Assembly: GCF_002068095.1 (NCBI RefSeq)
Contig: NZ_LWIG01000007.1
Coordinates: forward strand, 96,754-147,400
DNA length: 50,647 nucleotides
From: Bradyrhizobium sacchari
GTDB lineage: Bacteria; Pseudomonadota; Alphaproteobacteria; Rhizobiales; Xanthobacteraceae
Direction of reading: 5' to 3'
This document shows positions 26,069 to 33,808 of the stretch, piece by piece. Position 1 is the stretch's first letter. The number at the start of each line of letters is the position of its first letter. Both the position numbers and the translations under genes were made by a program. The notes under the pieces are model-generated. The model had not been told where the DNA came from, did not search any database, and saw nothing but the letters and a program-made list of their open reading frames with translations.

Positions 26069-27088
26069 TTAAAGCTCCAGCAGGCCGCCATCCCCATTTT
26101 CGTCGGCGAACGCCAGCAGCGTGCCCTTGGCGTTCCAGGCAAGCGCGGCCACCGATGGCGTGCCGTTGCGGCGGACCAGGATCTCCGCGCCGTCTTCCAA
26201 ACGCACCATCAGCACGGTGCCGTCGCTGTAGCCGGCAGCGAGGATATCGTTCTTCGGATGGCAGGCGACCACAGAGACGCGTGCCTGCAGCGGCGCGAGC
26301 ATCGCGGGCTCCTTGCCCATTGGCCCGTCCTTGCTGGCGAACGGCCAGATGATGACGGTGTCGGCGCCCGAGGTCGCGAGCCCCTTGCCGCCGGCGCTCC
26401 AGGACATCGAGCGGACCCGGCCGGGATAACCGGTCATGCGCATGTGCCTGTTGTCTGCGAGCCGCCAGCCATGCAGCGCCGGCTCGTGCATCGCCGTGAC
26501 CAGGAATTTGTTGTCGGGACTGAAGGTGACCGCGTGATGCGAGCCGGCCCAGGGCAGGAATTCGGCCGAGCCCTCCATGTTCGGAAACCACAGCGTCGCG
26601 CCGTTGTAATGCGCGATCGCCAGCCGCAGTCCCTTCGGCGCGAAGGCGAGACCGCCGACGGTCGAGGGCACCTCGAGCGACTTTTCCTCGCTCTTGCCGA
26701 TCTTGACGGTTGCCGTCTTGCCGGCCGACCAGGCGAACGCGCCCTCGGCATGCAGTGCCACCGCGTCGATCCAACGCCGTTTCGGATCGGTGGCGAGCAG
26801 CGTCACCTCGCCCTTGGCGTCGATCGAGACGACCTTGCCGTCGTCGCCGCCCATCACGATGCGTTTGCCGTCGGAGGCGGTGGAGAGAATGCCGCCGCTG
26901 TGCACGGCGACCGTCGTGATCTCGCCCTCGCTGTCGACGAACTTGACGTTCTCCTCACCGCCGACGAAGGCGGCGCGGGGGCCTAGGAAATGCACGGACG
27001 TAACCGCCATGCCGAGCGCCACCTGTTTGACACGGTCGGTGACGGAGACGATCGAAGCGGAATCGGGGGGCGGCGTGAACTCTTTCAT
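26069..27088 (-). CDS. Cytosolic WD40-like beta-propeller protein
   Basis: The product has 339 residues from the ATG at 27088. That ATG overlaps the CobW stop as TGATG, so translation is coupled. No signal peptide is visible. The sequence breaks into about seven blades of 40-45 residues, with repeats such as SHHAVTFSPDNKFLVTAMHE, RVRSMSWSAGGKGLATSGAD, RVSVVACHPKNDILAAGYSD and SVAALAWNAKGTLLAFADEN. The dipeptide Trp-Asp is weakly kept. As the last or next-to-last gene of a Zur-type operon it may be a scaffold or metal-delivery partner of the COG0523 GTPase. The periplasmic zinc chaperone AztD is also a propeller, but this protein lacks an export signal. Confidence 0.75.
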   Translation of the reverse strand: MKEFTPPPDSASIVSVTDRVKQVALGMAVTSVHFLGPRAAFVGGEENVKFVDSEGEITTVAVHSGGILSTASDGKRIVMGGDDGKVVSIDAKGEVTLLATDPKRRWIDAVALHAEGAFAWSAGKTATVKIGKSEEKSLEVPSTVGGLAFAPKGLRLAIAHYNGATLWFPNMEGSAEFLPWAGSHHAVTFSPDNKFLVTAMHEPALHGWRLADNRHMRMTGYPGRVRSMSWSAGGKGLATSGADTVIIWPFASKDGPMGKEPAMLAPLQARVSVVACHPKNDILAAGYSDGTVLMVRLEDGAEILVRRNGTPSVAALAWNAKGTLLAFADENGDGGLLEL

Positions 27089-28137
27089 CACGAGACGATG
27101 CAGCTCTCGAAACCCTTCCGGATCGCCTCTTCCGGCAATTCGCGGCCGATGAAGACGAGGCGGCTCTCGCGCGGCTCGCCGTCCTTCCACTTCCGCTGGT
27201 GGTTGCCCTCCAGCATCATGTGGACGCCCTGGAAGACATAGCGGTCGTCATCGTCGTGGAAGGCGAGGATACCCTTGGAGCGCAGGATCTTGCCGCCCTC
27301 GACCTGCACTAGGTTCTGCAACCAGGGCATGAACACGTTGGGATCGAGCGGCTTGTCGGTCTTGAGCGAGAGCGACTGCATGTCCTCGTCGTGATAGTGC
27401 TTCAGGCCGTGACCATGTTCATGGTGGTGATGATCGTGGCCGTGATGGTGGTGATGATCATGGTCGTGGTCATGATCGTCGGCCTCCAGGAAATCCGGCT
27501 CGATGTCGAGGATGCGGTCGAGGTCGAACGCGCCGCGGTCGAGCACGTCGGCCAGCGCGACCGAACAGCGCTCGGTGCGATGGAGCTTCGCATAGGGGTT
27601 GATGCCGCGGATGCGGGCCTCGACCTCGGCAAGCTCGGGCTTGGTGACGAGGTCGGTCTTGTTGAGTACGATCACGTCGGCGAAGGCGATCTGGTTCTTG
27701 GCCTCGGGCGCGTCCTTGAGCCGGTCGGACAGCCATTTGGCGTCGGCGACGGTGACGACCGCGTCGAGACGGGCATTCTTTTGCACGTCCTCGTCGACAA
27801 AGAAGGTCTGGGCGACCGGCGCCGGATCGGCAAGGCCGGTGGTCTCGACGATGATGGCGTCGAACTTGCCCTTGCGCTTCATCAACCCGTCCATGATGCG
27901 AACGAGGTCGCCGCGCACGGTGCAGCAGATGCAGCCGTTGTTCATCTCGAACACTTCCTCATCGGCGCCGATGATGAGGTCGTTGTCGATGCCGATCTCA
28001 CCGAATTCGTTGACGATGACGGCATATTTCTTGCCGTGGTTCTCCGACAAAATGCGGTTCAAAAGCGTGGTCTTGCCGGCGCCGAGATAGCCGGTCAGGA
28101 CGGTCACGGGAATTTTCTGAGAGGTCGCTTCAGACAT
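27088..28137 (-). CDS. COG0523 GTPase, putative zinc metallochaperone
   Basis: The product has 349 residues. Walker A is GYLGAGKTT (16-24), the metal-binding CxCC is Cys69, Cys71 and Cys72 (NGCICC), and NKTD at 159-162 reads guanine. A run of about 30 mostly His/Asp residues (about 221-249) links to the CobW C-terminal domain (about 262-349). Its place 57 bases after znuA in a Zur-box operon points to a zinc-allocating (ZigA/ZnuA-linked) subgroup rather than cobalamin synthesis. GTP-dependent delivery of zinc to client proteins is inferred. Confidence 0.93.
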   Translation of the reverse strand: MSEATSQKIPVTVLTGYLGAGKTTLLNRILSENHGKKYAVIVNEFGEIGIDNDLIIGADEEVFEMNNGCICCTVRGDLVRIMDGLMKRKGKFDAIIVETTGLADPAPVAQTFFVDEDVQKNARLDAVVTVADAKWLSDRLKDAPEAKNQIAFADVIVLNKTDLVTKPELAEVEARIRGINPYAKLHRTERCSVALADVLDRGAFDLDRILDIEPDFLEADDHDHDHDHHHHHGHDHHHHEHGHGLKHYHDEDMQSLSLKTDKPLDPNVFMPWLQNLVQVEGGKILRSKGILAFHDDDDRYVFQGVHMMLEGNHQRKWKDGEPRESRLVFIGRELPEEAIRKGFESCIVS

Positions 28138-28194
28138 AACAACTCCGGACTATAAGGCTTTTTTCGCGCGACGCGAGGCGGGGTGGCCCCTGCC

Positions 28195-29064
28195 CTAATG
28201 GTCAAGCGCACTGGTCAGGGCCTTTATATTGTGCCTGACCATGTCAATGTAAGTGGGTGCAGGCCCCTTTTCGCCGGTCAAACCGTCCGAAATCAGGGTC
28301 CCGCCGACCCTGGCGCCGGTCTCGGCGGCGATCCGGCGGATCAGGCGGTCATCGCTGATATTTTCCAGGAAGACGGCCGGGATTTTCTGGGCCCTGATCT
28401 GGCCGATGATGGCCGCAATGTCCCGCGCGCTGGGCTCGGTTTCAGTGGAGACGCCGAGGGGGGCGATGAACTGGATCCCGTATTCGGCGGCGAAATAGCC
28501 GAACGCATCGTGGGTGGAGATCACCTTGCGCCGCTCCGGCGGGATTTTGCCAACGGTCTCGCGGACCTCGCGGTCCAGCGTTTCGAGCTTTTCCAGATAG
28601 GCTTTGGCCTGGGCGCGGAAGAAGTCAGCATCATCCGGGACGGCGGCAGCCAAGGCATTGGCGATGTCGGTCACGTAGATCCTGGCGTTGGGGACCGACT
28701 GCCAGGCATGGGGATCTGCGGCCGAGCCGAGTTTGAGCGGCGCAATGCCCGCGCTGGCGGTGACCACCTGGGCCTTGCTACCTGCGGACTGTACGAGGCG
28801 CGGCAGCCAGCCCTCCAGCCCAAGTCCGTTGACGATGACGAGCTTTGCCGCCGCGACCCGCTTCGCATCGGCTGGCGCCGGTGTGTAGACATGGACGTCG
28901 CTGTCGGGCCCAACCAGCGTGGTCAGGTTGATGCGGTCGCCACCGACATTGCGAACGAAATCGCCAAGGATCGAGAAGCTCGCAACGACGTTGAGCCGCT
29001 CCGCGGCGTGCAGCGGCGAGGCGATCAGCAGGAGCACGCAAACCAGGATACGCCGCATCGTCAC
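28195..29064 (-). CDS. znuA: Zinc ABC transporter binding protein
   Basis: The periplasmic binding protein has 289 residues from a GTG at 29064 that overlaps the znuB stop as GTGA; an ATG at 29058 is an alternative. The leader is IRRILVCVLLLIASPLHA-like. Metal ligands by motif are His58 (DSDVHVY), His119 (DPHAW), His185 (STHDAF) and Asp260 (LISDG). The third ligand being His rather than Glu favours zinc over manganese. The long His-rich loop of E. coli ZnuA is absent, as in the AztC subgroup. Confidence 0.93.
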   Translation of the reverse strand: MTMRRILVCVLLLIASPLHAAERLNVVASFSILGDFVRNVGGDRINLTTLVGPDSDVHVYTPAPADAKRVAAAKLVIVNGLGLEGWLPRLVQSAGSKAQVVTASAGIAPLKLGSAADPHAWQSVPNARIYVTDIANALAAAVPDDADFFRAQAKAYLEKLETLDREVRETVGKIPPERRKVISTHDAFGYFAAEYGIQFIAPLGVSTETEPSARDIAAIIGQIRAQKIPAVFLENISDDRLIRRIAAETGARVGGTLISDGLTGEKGPAPTYIDMVRHNIKALTSALDH

Positions 29065-29930
29065 GCTTCCAGATGCCGGCCGGGAAACAGCTGCCGGACG
29101 ATGCCGCCGACGCGGCCGAACAGGACCGAGATGATGTAGAGCACCGTCGCCACCAGAATGATCGCCGGGCCCGAGGGCACCCGGGTCTGGAACGAGAGCA
29201 CGAGGCCGGCATAACCCGCAACGGCGGCGGCGATAACCGCGATGCAGATCATCGCGGTGAGATCGCGCGACCAGAACCTTGCGATACCGGCCGGCAGGAT
29301 CATCAGCCCCACCGCCAGCAGCGTACCCAGCGCCTGAAAGCCATTGACGAGGTTGATGACGACCAGCGCGAGGAAGGCGAGATGCGCAGGGCCCCCGGCG
29401 CGGCTCACGGTGCGCAGGAACAGCGGGTCGACACTCTCAATTACCAGCGGGCGGTAGATCACCGCGAGCACCAGCAGCGTCACCGTGGCGTTGAAGGCGA
29501 CCACCAGCAGCGTCTGGTCGTCCATCGCGAGGATGTTGCCGAACAAGACATGGAGCAGGTCGATATTGGTGCCCTTGATCGAGACGATGGTGACGCCGAG
29601 CGCCAGCGAAGCCAGATAGAAGGTGGCGAGCGAGGCGTCCTCCTTCAGCCCGGTCGAGCGCGCGACGACGCCGGCGAGGATCGCGACCGCAAAGCCGGCG
29701 ATCAGGCCGCCGGCCGTCATCGCGAACAAATTGAGGCCGGAGAGCAGGAAGCCAACAGCGGCGCCGGGCAGGATCGCATGCGCCATGGCATCGCCGACGA
29801 GGCTCATCCGCCGCAGCATCAGGAACACGCCGATCGGCGCGCCCGCCAGCGACAGCGCGATCACGGCGGCAAGCGCCCGCCGCATGAACTCGAACTCGGT
29901 GAAGGGACCGATCAGCGCGTCATAGACCAT
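29061..29930 (-). CDS. znuB: Zinc ABC transporter permease
   Basis: The integral membrane protein has 289 residues and about eight hydrophobic segments. The motifs APIGVFLMLRRMSLVGDAMAHAILPG and DLLHVLFGNILAMDDQTLL are typical of the ABC-3 family that imports zinc or manganese. It starts six bases after the znuC stop and its stop overlaps the znuA start, so the three subunits are translationally coupled. Confidence 0.94.
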   Translation of the reverse strand: MVYDALIGPFTEFEFMRRALAAVIALSLAGAPIGVFLMLRRMSLVGDAMAHAILPGAAVGFLLSGLNLFAMTAGGLIAGFAVAILAGVVARSTGLKEDASLATFYLASLALGVTIVSIKGTNIDLLHVLFGNILAMDDQTLLVVAFNATVTLLVLAVIYRPLVIESVDPLFLRTVSRAGGPAHLAFLALVVINLVNGFQALGTLLAVGLMILPAGIARFWSRDLTAMICIAVIAAAVAGYAGLVLSFQTRVPSGPAIILVATVLYIISVLFGRVGGIVRQLFPGRHLEA

Positions 29931-29936
29931 CTGGTG

Positions 29937-30689
29937 TCACGCCGCCTGCGAGCGCCCATCTTCGCCACAGGCCGCAGCACTATCGTCGAAGGCCTCGCAC
30001 ATCCGCATCGCGACCATCAGGTTCTCCGGCGTCAGCACCTCCGCCGTCGGCCCCCAGGCCACGGGACCGCGCGCCAGCACCAGCGTCTCGCTGAAATGGT
30101 TGCGCACCATCTCCATGTCGTGCAGCGCGGCGAGCACGGTGCGGCCCTCGCCGTGCCAGAGCTTGACCAGCGCGAGCAGGTCGGCGGTGGTCTTGCCGTC
30201 GATGGCGTTGAAGGGCTCATCGAGTACGATCAGGCTGGCGTCCTGGAGCAGCACGCGCGCGAACAGCACGCGCTGCATCTGGCCGCCGGAGAGCGTCCCG
30301 ATCGGGCGGTTCTCGAAGCCATTGAGACCAACCGACGCGATCGCGCGCAGGATCTTTTCTCGCGCCGCCTTGCCGATGCCGCCGAACAGGCCCGTACCGC
30401 GCCACAGCCCGGTGCCGACGAAATCGAACACCGAAATCGGGAAGCTGCGGTCGATCTCCGCGCTCTGCGGCAGATAGGCGATGTCGCGGGCATCGAGCCC
30501 GCCGAGATGGATGCTGCCGTCGAGCGGCTTGAGGATGCCGACGATGCCGCGCAACAGGGTGGATTTGCCGGCACCGTTGGGGCCGATCACGGCGACAAGC
30601 GCGCCGGGAGCGACCTCGCCGCTGAGATGATGCACGGCGGGGTGCCGGTCATAGCCGAGCGTGACGTTGTGGAAATGCAGCGCCGCCAT
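29937..30689 (-). CDS. znuC: Zinc ABC transporter ATP-binding protein
   Basis: The product has 250 residues from the ATG at 30689, behind GAGGTGAGG; the upstream extension to 30722 is the tail of the preceding gene. Walker A GPNGAGKST is at 36-44, the signature LSGGQ at 133-137 and Walker B LIVLDEP at 153-159. The Q-loop is in YLPQSAEID. The C-terminal extension contains MCEAFDDSAAACGED, slightly acidic with two cysteines. The start lies two bases after the stop of the His-rich mini-protein. Confidence 0.94.
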   Translation of the reverse strand: MAALHFHNVTLGYDRHPAVHHLSGEVAPGALVAVIGPNGAGKSTLLRGIVGILKPLDGSIHLGGLDARDIAYLPQSAEIDRSFPISVFDFVGTGLWRGTGLFGGIGKAAREKILRAIASVGLNGFENRPIGTLSGGQMQRVLFARVLLQDASLIVLDEPFNAIDGKTTADLLALVKLWHGEGRTVLAALHDMEMVRNHFSETLVLARGPVAWGPTAEVLTPENLMVAMRMCEAFDDSAAACGEDGRSQAA

Positions 30690-30691
30690 CC

Positions 30692-30934
30692 TCACCTCAT
30701 CGCCAGGAAGACCACGCCCCAAAGCACGGCGCAGACGGCGAGCGCGGCCGTGAGGCGGCCGGCCATGGTCATCCGCAGGATCGACCAGGGCGCCGCCTGG
30801 GCCGGATGCGGCGAGGCTGCATCATGGACATGGGCGTGGGCGTGGGCGTGCCCATGCGCGTGGTCATGGGAATGGCCACGAGAGTGGCCATGGGCATGGT
30901 CGTGCTGGTGGGCGTGGGAGGCGGCGGGAACCAT
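30692..30934 (-). CDS. His-rich mini-protein with one membrane helix
   Basis: The product has 80 residues. Residues 7-37 are almost entirely His alternating with Ala, Gly, Asp and Ser (about 14 His), and one hydrophobic helix follows (about 60-78, LTAALAVCAVLWGVVFLAM). It heads the zinc operon directly behind the Zur box and touches znuC. A role as zinc buffer or membrane-tethered donor to the importer is inferred from composition and position. No named family is recognised. The ATG has no visible Shine-Dalgarno and lies only a few bases from the predicted transcript start. Confidence 0.8.
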   Translation of the reverse strand: MVPAASHAHQHDHAHGHSRGHSHDHAHGHAHAHAHVHDAASPHPAQAAPWSILRMTMAGRLTAALAVCAVLWGVVFLAMR

Positions 30935-30940
30935 TTTGGA

Positions 30941-30957
30941 ATGTTATATTATAACAT
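30941..30957 (-). promoter_or_regulatory. Zur box overlapping the -10 of the zinc operon
   Basis: ATGTTATATTATAACAT is a perfect 17-base palindrome and matches the alphaproteobacterial Zur site core (TGTTATnnTATAACA type). On the reverse strand it contains TATAAT (30948-30953), a consensus -10. Zur bound with zinc would block the polymerase. Transcription would start around 30941, leaving roughly 7 bases before the ATG at 30934. Confidence 0.88.
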
Positions 30958-30980
30958 CACGACTGTCCACGGCCGGGAGT

Positions 30981-31020
30981 GTCATTCCGGGGCGGCTCGA
31001 AGAGGCGAACCCGGAATGAC
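30981..31020. repeat. Short palindrome, GTCATTCCGG family, copy 2
   Basis: The arms are GTCATTCCGGG and CCGGAATGAC around GCGGCTCGAAGAGGCGAA. It is about 40 bases long, the smallest complete unit in the window. It separates the split permease pair from the Zur box on the same strand. Confidence 0.75.
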
Positions 31021-31030
31021 GTCCGAATGC

Positions 31031-31531
31031 TCACGGTTTCCCAATCACCATGGCGATGGCGGCCGCCACGAACGGGAACGGCACCGAGACGGCGCAGCGA
31101 AACCAGACGAAACGGGCCGGCATGAACGGGATTTTCCACAGAATCACCCGCTGGAAGGCAAACAGCGCCCAAGCGACGACATAGGCGACCACCTGGGGCA
31201 CGCCACCGCCCGACTTCAGCGCGACGGTCCCGATGGAGAAGCCGATCACCGGGCCGCCGGGGGTGGCCGCCCCAGCGACCACGGCGGTGGCAACCCCAAG
31301 CCAGCCGCTGTCCGGGCCGAGCCAGCCGGTGATGACTTCCTGCGGGATGATCGCGGCGATGTAGCCGGAGCCGATCACCCCGAGCGCAATCCGCGGCACG
31401 ATGTTGATGAAGTCCATCGCGCCTTCGCGTAAGGACGCCTTGAACACCGGTGGGCCGCGGCGGAACGCGATCAACCCGACGCCGAACACCGAGCCCCACA
31501 GCAGGATGTCGATCAGGAGCGCTGCGCTCAA
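31031..31531 (-). CDS. YraQ-like half permease, second unit
   Basis: The product has about 166 residues from a TTG at 31531 that overlaps the preceding stop as TTGA. It has four or five hydrophobic segments. The core IPQEVITGWLGPDSGWLGVA, ATPGGPVIGFS and WALFAFQRVILWKIPFMP aligns by eye with the first unit (IL/VPHEK..RSLGP, VLPGGPFTAYP, GRAVAWEIPIMG). Each resembles one half of a DUF318/YraQ (ArsP-like) permease. The two are probably inserted together as a heterodimer. The substrate is unknown. Confidence 0.75.
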   Translation of the reverse strand: MSAALLIDILLWGSVFGVGLIAFRRGPPVFKASLREGAMDFINIVPRIALGVIGSGYIAAIIPQEVITGWLGPDSGWLGVATAVVAGAATPGGPVIGFSIGTVALKSGGGVPQVVAYVVAWALFAFQRVILWKIPFMPARFVWFRCAVSVPFPFVAAAIAMVIGKP

Positions 31532-32139
31532 CTCTCGTCGTCCTTCGCGAGCGGCTTCGAATAGAGCCGGACATAGACGAAGCGGCCGAGGGCGCCTGCG
31601 AGCACCGGCAGCGGCAGCGAGATCACGATCCGCCACAGCGTGAAATCGGTGCCCATGATCGGGATTTCCCAGGCGACCGCCCGGCCATAGCCGATCAGGG
31701 TCCAGCTCACGACCATGGCGATGGTGGCGCCGAAATCGGCGCCGACCGCGAGCAGCGCACTCGCCACCGGGTAGGCGGTGAAGGGACCGCCGGGCAGGAC
31801 CGCACCGAAGGCGGTGCCGATCAGAAGCCCCATCAGCCCGGATTTCGGCCCGAGTGAGCGCGAGACTTTTTCGTGCGGCAGGATCTCGGAGATGAAGGCC
31901 CCTAACAGGCAGCCGGCCAGCACGCGCGGCAGGATGCCGCCGAACAGCGACAGATCGTGGGTGAGGATGTCGAGAACGCCGGCGCTGCCGTCGCGCTGCC
32001 AGACCAGGCCTGCGCTTACTGCCACCAAGGCCGCGATGATGATGGTCGACCAGCCGATCGGCTTGCGCACGCGCCCAGGCCGCGGCTCGGACTCCGCGTC
32101 CTCGGCAGGCGCCGGGGCTTTCGAGGGAAGTTCTGACAA
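31528..32139 (-). CDS. YraQ-like half permease, first unit
   Basis: The frame runs to a TTG at 32202, but the extra residues look unlike the rest, so the TTG at 32139 (MSELPSKAPAPAEDAESEPR) is preferred, giving 203 residues; no clear Shine-Dalgarno decides it. A charged, Pro-rich cytosolic tail is followed by about five helices. The conserved core is ISEILPHEKVSRSLGPKSGL, AVLPGGPFTAYPVASALL and GRAVAWEIPIMGTDFTLWR. The C-terminus KPLAKDDES is cytosolic. It is translationally coupled to the second unit. Confidence 0.7.
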   Translation of the reverse strand: MSELPSKAPAPAEDAESEPRPGRVRKPIGWSTIIIAALVAVSAGLVWQRDGSAGVLDILTHDLSLFGGILPRVLAGCLLGAFISEILPHEKVSRSLGPKSGLMGLLIGTAFGAVLPGGPFTAYPVASALLAVGADFGATIAMVVSWTLIGYGRAVAWEIPIMGTDFTLWRIVISLPLPVLAGALGRFVYVRLYSKPLAKDDES

Positions 32140-32254
32140 CGGCTGTGGAGCGGCTCGAGGGTGATGCCCATCCTGATTAAGGGCGCCGCCAGGGCGATGC
32201 AAACGGTACGATCACAGGCCGATGCGCGCAGCACGCAGGGCAATTCCGCACAGC

Positions 32255-32283
32255 AAAAAGGCGGCCGCGCATGCGACCGCCTT
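32255..32283 (-). terminator. Rho-independent terminator after sodB
   Basis: Read on the reverse strand, AAGGCGG (32283-32277) and CCGCCTT (32264-32258) form the outer stem and CGC/GCG extends it, with a four-base loop. It is followed by TTT. It lies downstream of sodB and a palindrome and ahead of the split permease genes, so it should separate the two units. Confidence 0.75.
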
Positions 32284-32287
32284 GTCT

Positions 32288-32384
32288 GTCATTCCGGGAC
32301 GGCGAAGCCGAACCCGGAATCTCGAGATCCTCGGGTGCGCAACTGCGCACCATAGTTCGCTGCTGCGCATCGCCCCGGGATGAC
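32288..32384. repeat. Palindrome, GTCATTCCGG family, copy 3
   Basis: The unit starts GTCATTCCGGGACGGCGAAG and ends GCCCCGGGATGAC. Inside are CCCGGAATCTCGAGATCC and GTGCGCAACTGCGCAC, both palindromic. It lies in the sodB 3' region before the terminator. Confidence 0.75.
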
Positions 32385-32394
32385 GGAGCAGAAC

Positions 32395-32991
32395 TTACGC
32401 CTTGTCGAACAGCGACTCGACGTATTCCCAGTTCACGAGGTTCTCAACGAACGCCTTGAGATAGTCGGGACGGCGGTTGCGGTAGTCGATGTAGTAGGAG
32501 TGCTCCCAGACGTCGCAGCCGAGGATCGGGGTGGCGCCGTGCACCAGCGGATTCTCGCCGTTCGGGGTCTTGGAGATCTCGAGCTTGCCGTTCTTGACCT
32601 GGAGCCAGCACCAGCCGGAGCCGAACTGGCCGACACCCGCCGCCTGGAAGTCGGTCTTGAACTTCTCGAAGCCGCCGAGGTCCTCGTTGATCTTCTTCTC
32701 GAGCTTGCCCGGCAGCTTGGTGCCGCCGCCATTGGGCTTCATCCAGCTCCAGAAATGGATGTGGTTGTAGTGCTGGCCGGCATTGTTGAACACCGCGGGG
32801 TTCTTGCCGAACGAGCCCTTGACGATCTCTTCAAGGGACTTGCCTTCCCATTCGGTCCCCTTGAGCGCGTTGTTGCCGTTGGTGACGTAGGCCTGATGAT
32901 GCTTGTCGTGGTGATATTCCAGCGTTTCCTTCGACATATACTGGCCGAGGGCGTCATAGGCGTAAGGGAGTGGGGGCAGCGTAAAGGTCAT
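32395..32991 (-). CDS. sodB: Iron-type superoxide dismutase
   Basis: The enzyme disproportionates superoxide in the cytoplasm. From the ATG at 32991 it has 198 residues; the open frame to 33033 adds 14 residues that do not fit the family. Metal ligands are His27, His77 (GQHYNHIHFW), Asp160 and His164 (DVWEHSYY). Gln73 at the NNAGQ position and ATPIL before the Asp indicate the iron type, though cambialistic behaviour cannot be ruled out. No signal peptide is present. Confidence 0.94.
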   Translation of the reverse strand: MTFTLPPLPYAYDALGQYMSKETLEYHHDKHHQAYVTNGNNALKGTEWEGKSLEEIVKGSFGKNPAVFNNAGQHYNHIHFWSWMKPNGGGTKLPGKLEKKINEDLGGFEKFKTDFQAAGVGQFGSGWCWLQVKNGKLEISKTPNGENPLVHGATPILGCDVWEHSYYIDYRNRRPDYLKAFVENLVNWEYVESLFDKA

Positions 32992-33233
32992 GGCTTCTTG
33001 TCCGCAACTGGTGGGGAACGTTTTAACGGTCACCCCTTATAGAAGGTTCCGCCGCTATTAAATACCTCTGAATTTGCGAAAAGGCGTGATGGTGGCGCCT
33101 TCCCCGAATGCACAAATTCGACGCAACGGGCCGCGGTCAATCAAAGCTGCGGTTCGCCATAAAATATTATTGCCTTTGAAGCGCTTAAGACAGACCAAAC
33201 GCGCCACGAAGCGGAGCTGTGAAGGACGACGCC

Positions 33234-33761
33234 ATGAGCATCGAAATCGACATTTTGAACGGCGAGGCTTCGTGGCCGATCGCCGAGCCGCTGCATCAGG
33301 CGGTCTGGGGACCGCAGTTGATCGCGGGCAAGCCCTGGGCTCACGTCAAATGGGCCAATGCCGACCTTCGCGTGCTGCTCGAGACGCCCGAGGACGGCCT
33401 CGTCTGCCATGTCGGCATCTACTTCCGCACCGTCACCTGGAACGGACAGAAGGTTCACGTCGGCGGCATCGGCGGCGTCTGCACGCGCGAGGACCAGCGC
33501 GGCCGCGGCTATGCGACCATCGCCATCGACGCGGCGGTGCATACCATGCGCGCCAACGAGGCGGTCCGCTTCGGGCTGCTGTTCTGCGAGCCGCACAATT
33601 TCGCGTTTTACGAGGCCCGCAAATGGCAACCCTTCAAAGGCGACGTCTATTGCGAGCAGCCGGAGGGACGCAATCGCTTCGACTACATGGCGCCGTACGT
33701 CTTCGAGATCGTCCGGGCGCCGACGCTGGGCACCATCGACCTATGCGGGCTGCCCTGGTGA
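33234..33761 (+). CDS. GNAT acetyltransferase, AAC(2')-like
   Basis: The product has 175 residues from the ATG at 33234 with GAAGGA seven bases ahead. The acetyl-CoA motif is in VGGIGGVCTREDQRGRGYATIAI, and NFAFYEARKWQPF is the C-terminal region. The ending PTLGTIDLCGLPW resembles aminoglycoside 2'-N-acetyltransferases. Whether the natural substrate is an aminoglycoside, a cell-wall sugar or another amine is not visible. It is a stand-alone gene. Confidence 0.8.
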   Translation: MSIEIDILNGEASWPIAEPLHQAVWGPQLIAGKPWAHVKWANADLRVLLETPEDGLVCHVGIYFRTVTWNGQKVHVGGIGGVCTREDQRGRGYATIAIDAAVHTMRANEAVRFGLLFCEPHNFAFYEARKWQPFKGDVYCEQPEGRNRFDYMAPYVFEIVRAPTLGTIDLCGLPW

Positions 33762-33808
33762 GCCCTGCGTGAGATGAGGGCTGGCGCGGGCCTCGCGCGC
33801 CCTATAAG

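Noticed and set aside
28120..28165. Second Zur box before the COG0523 gene
   Set aside because: The GTTATG there is only the ribosome-binding and start region; no inverted half site is present.
29073..31019. 648-codon forward frame opposite znuB and znuC
   Set aside because: It is antisense to three well supported genes and its product is Arg/Asp/Gln/His-rich without domains.
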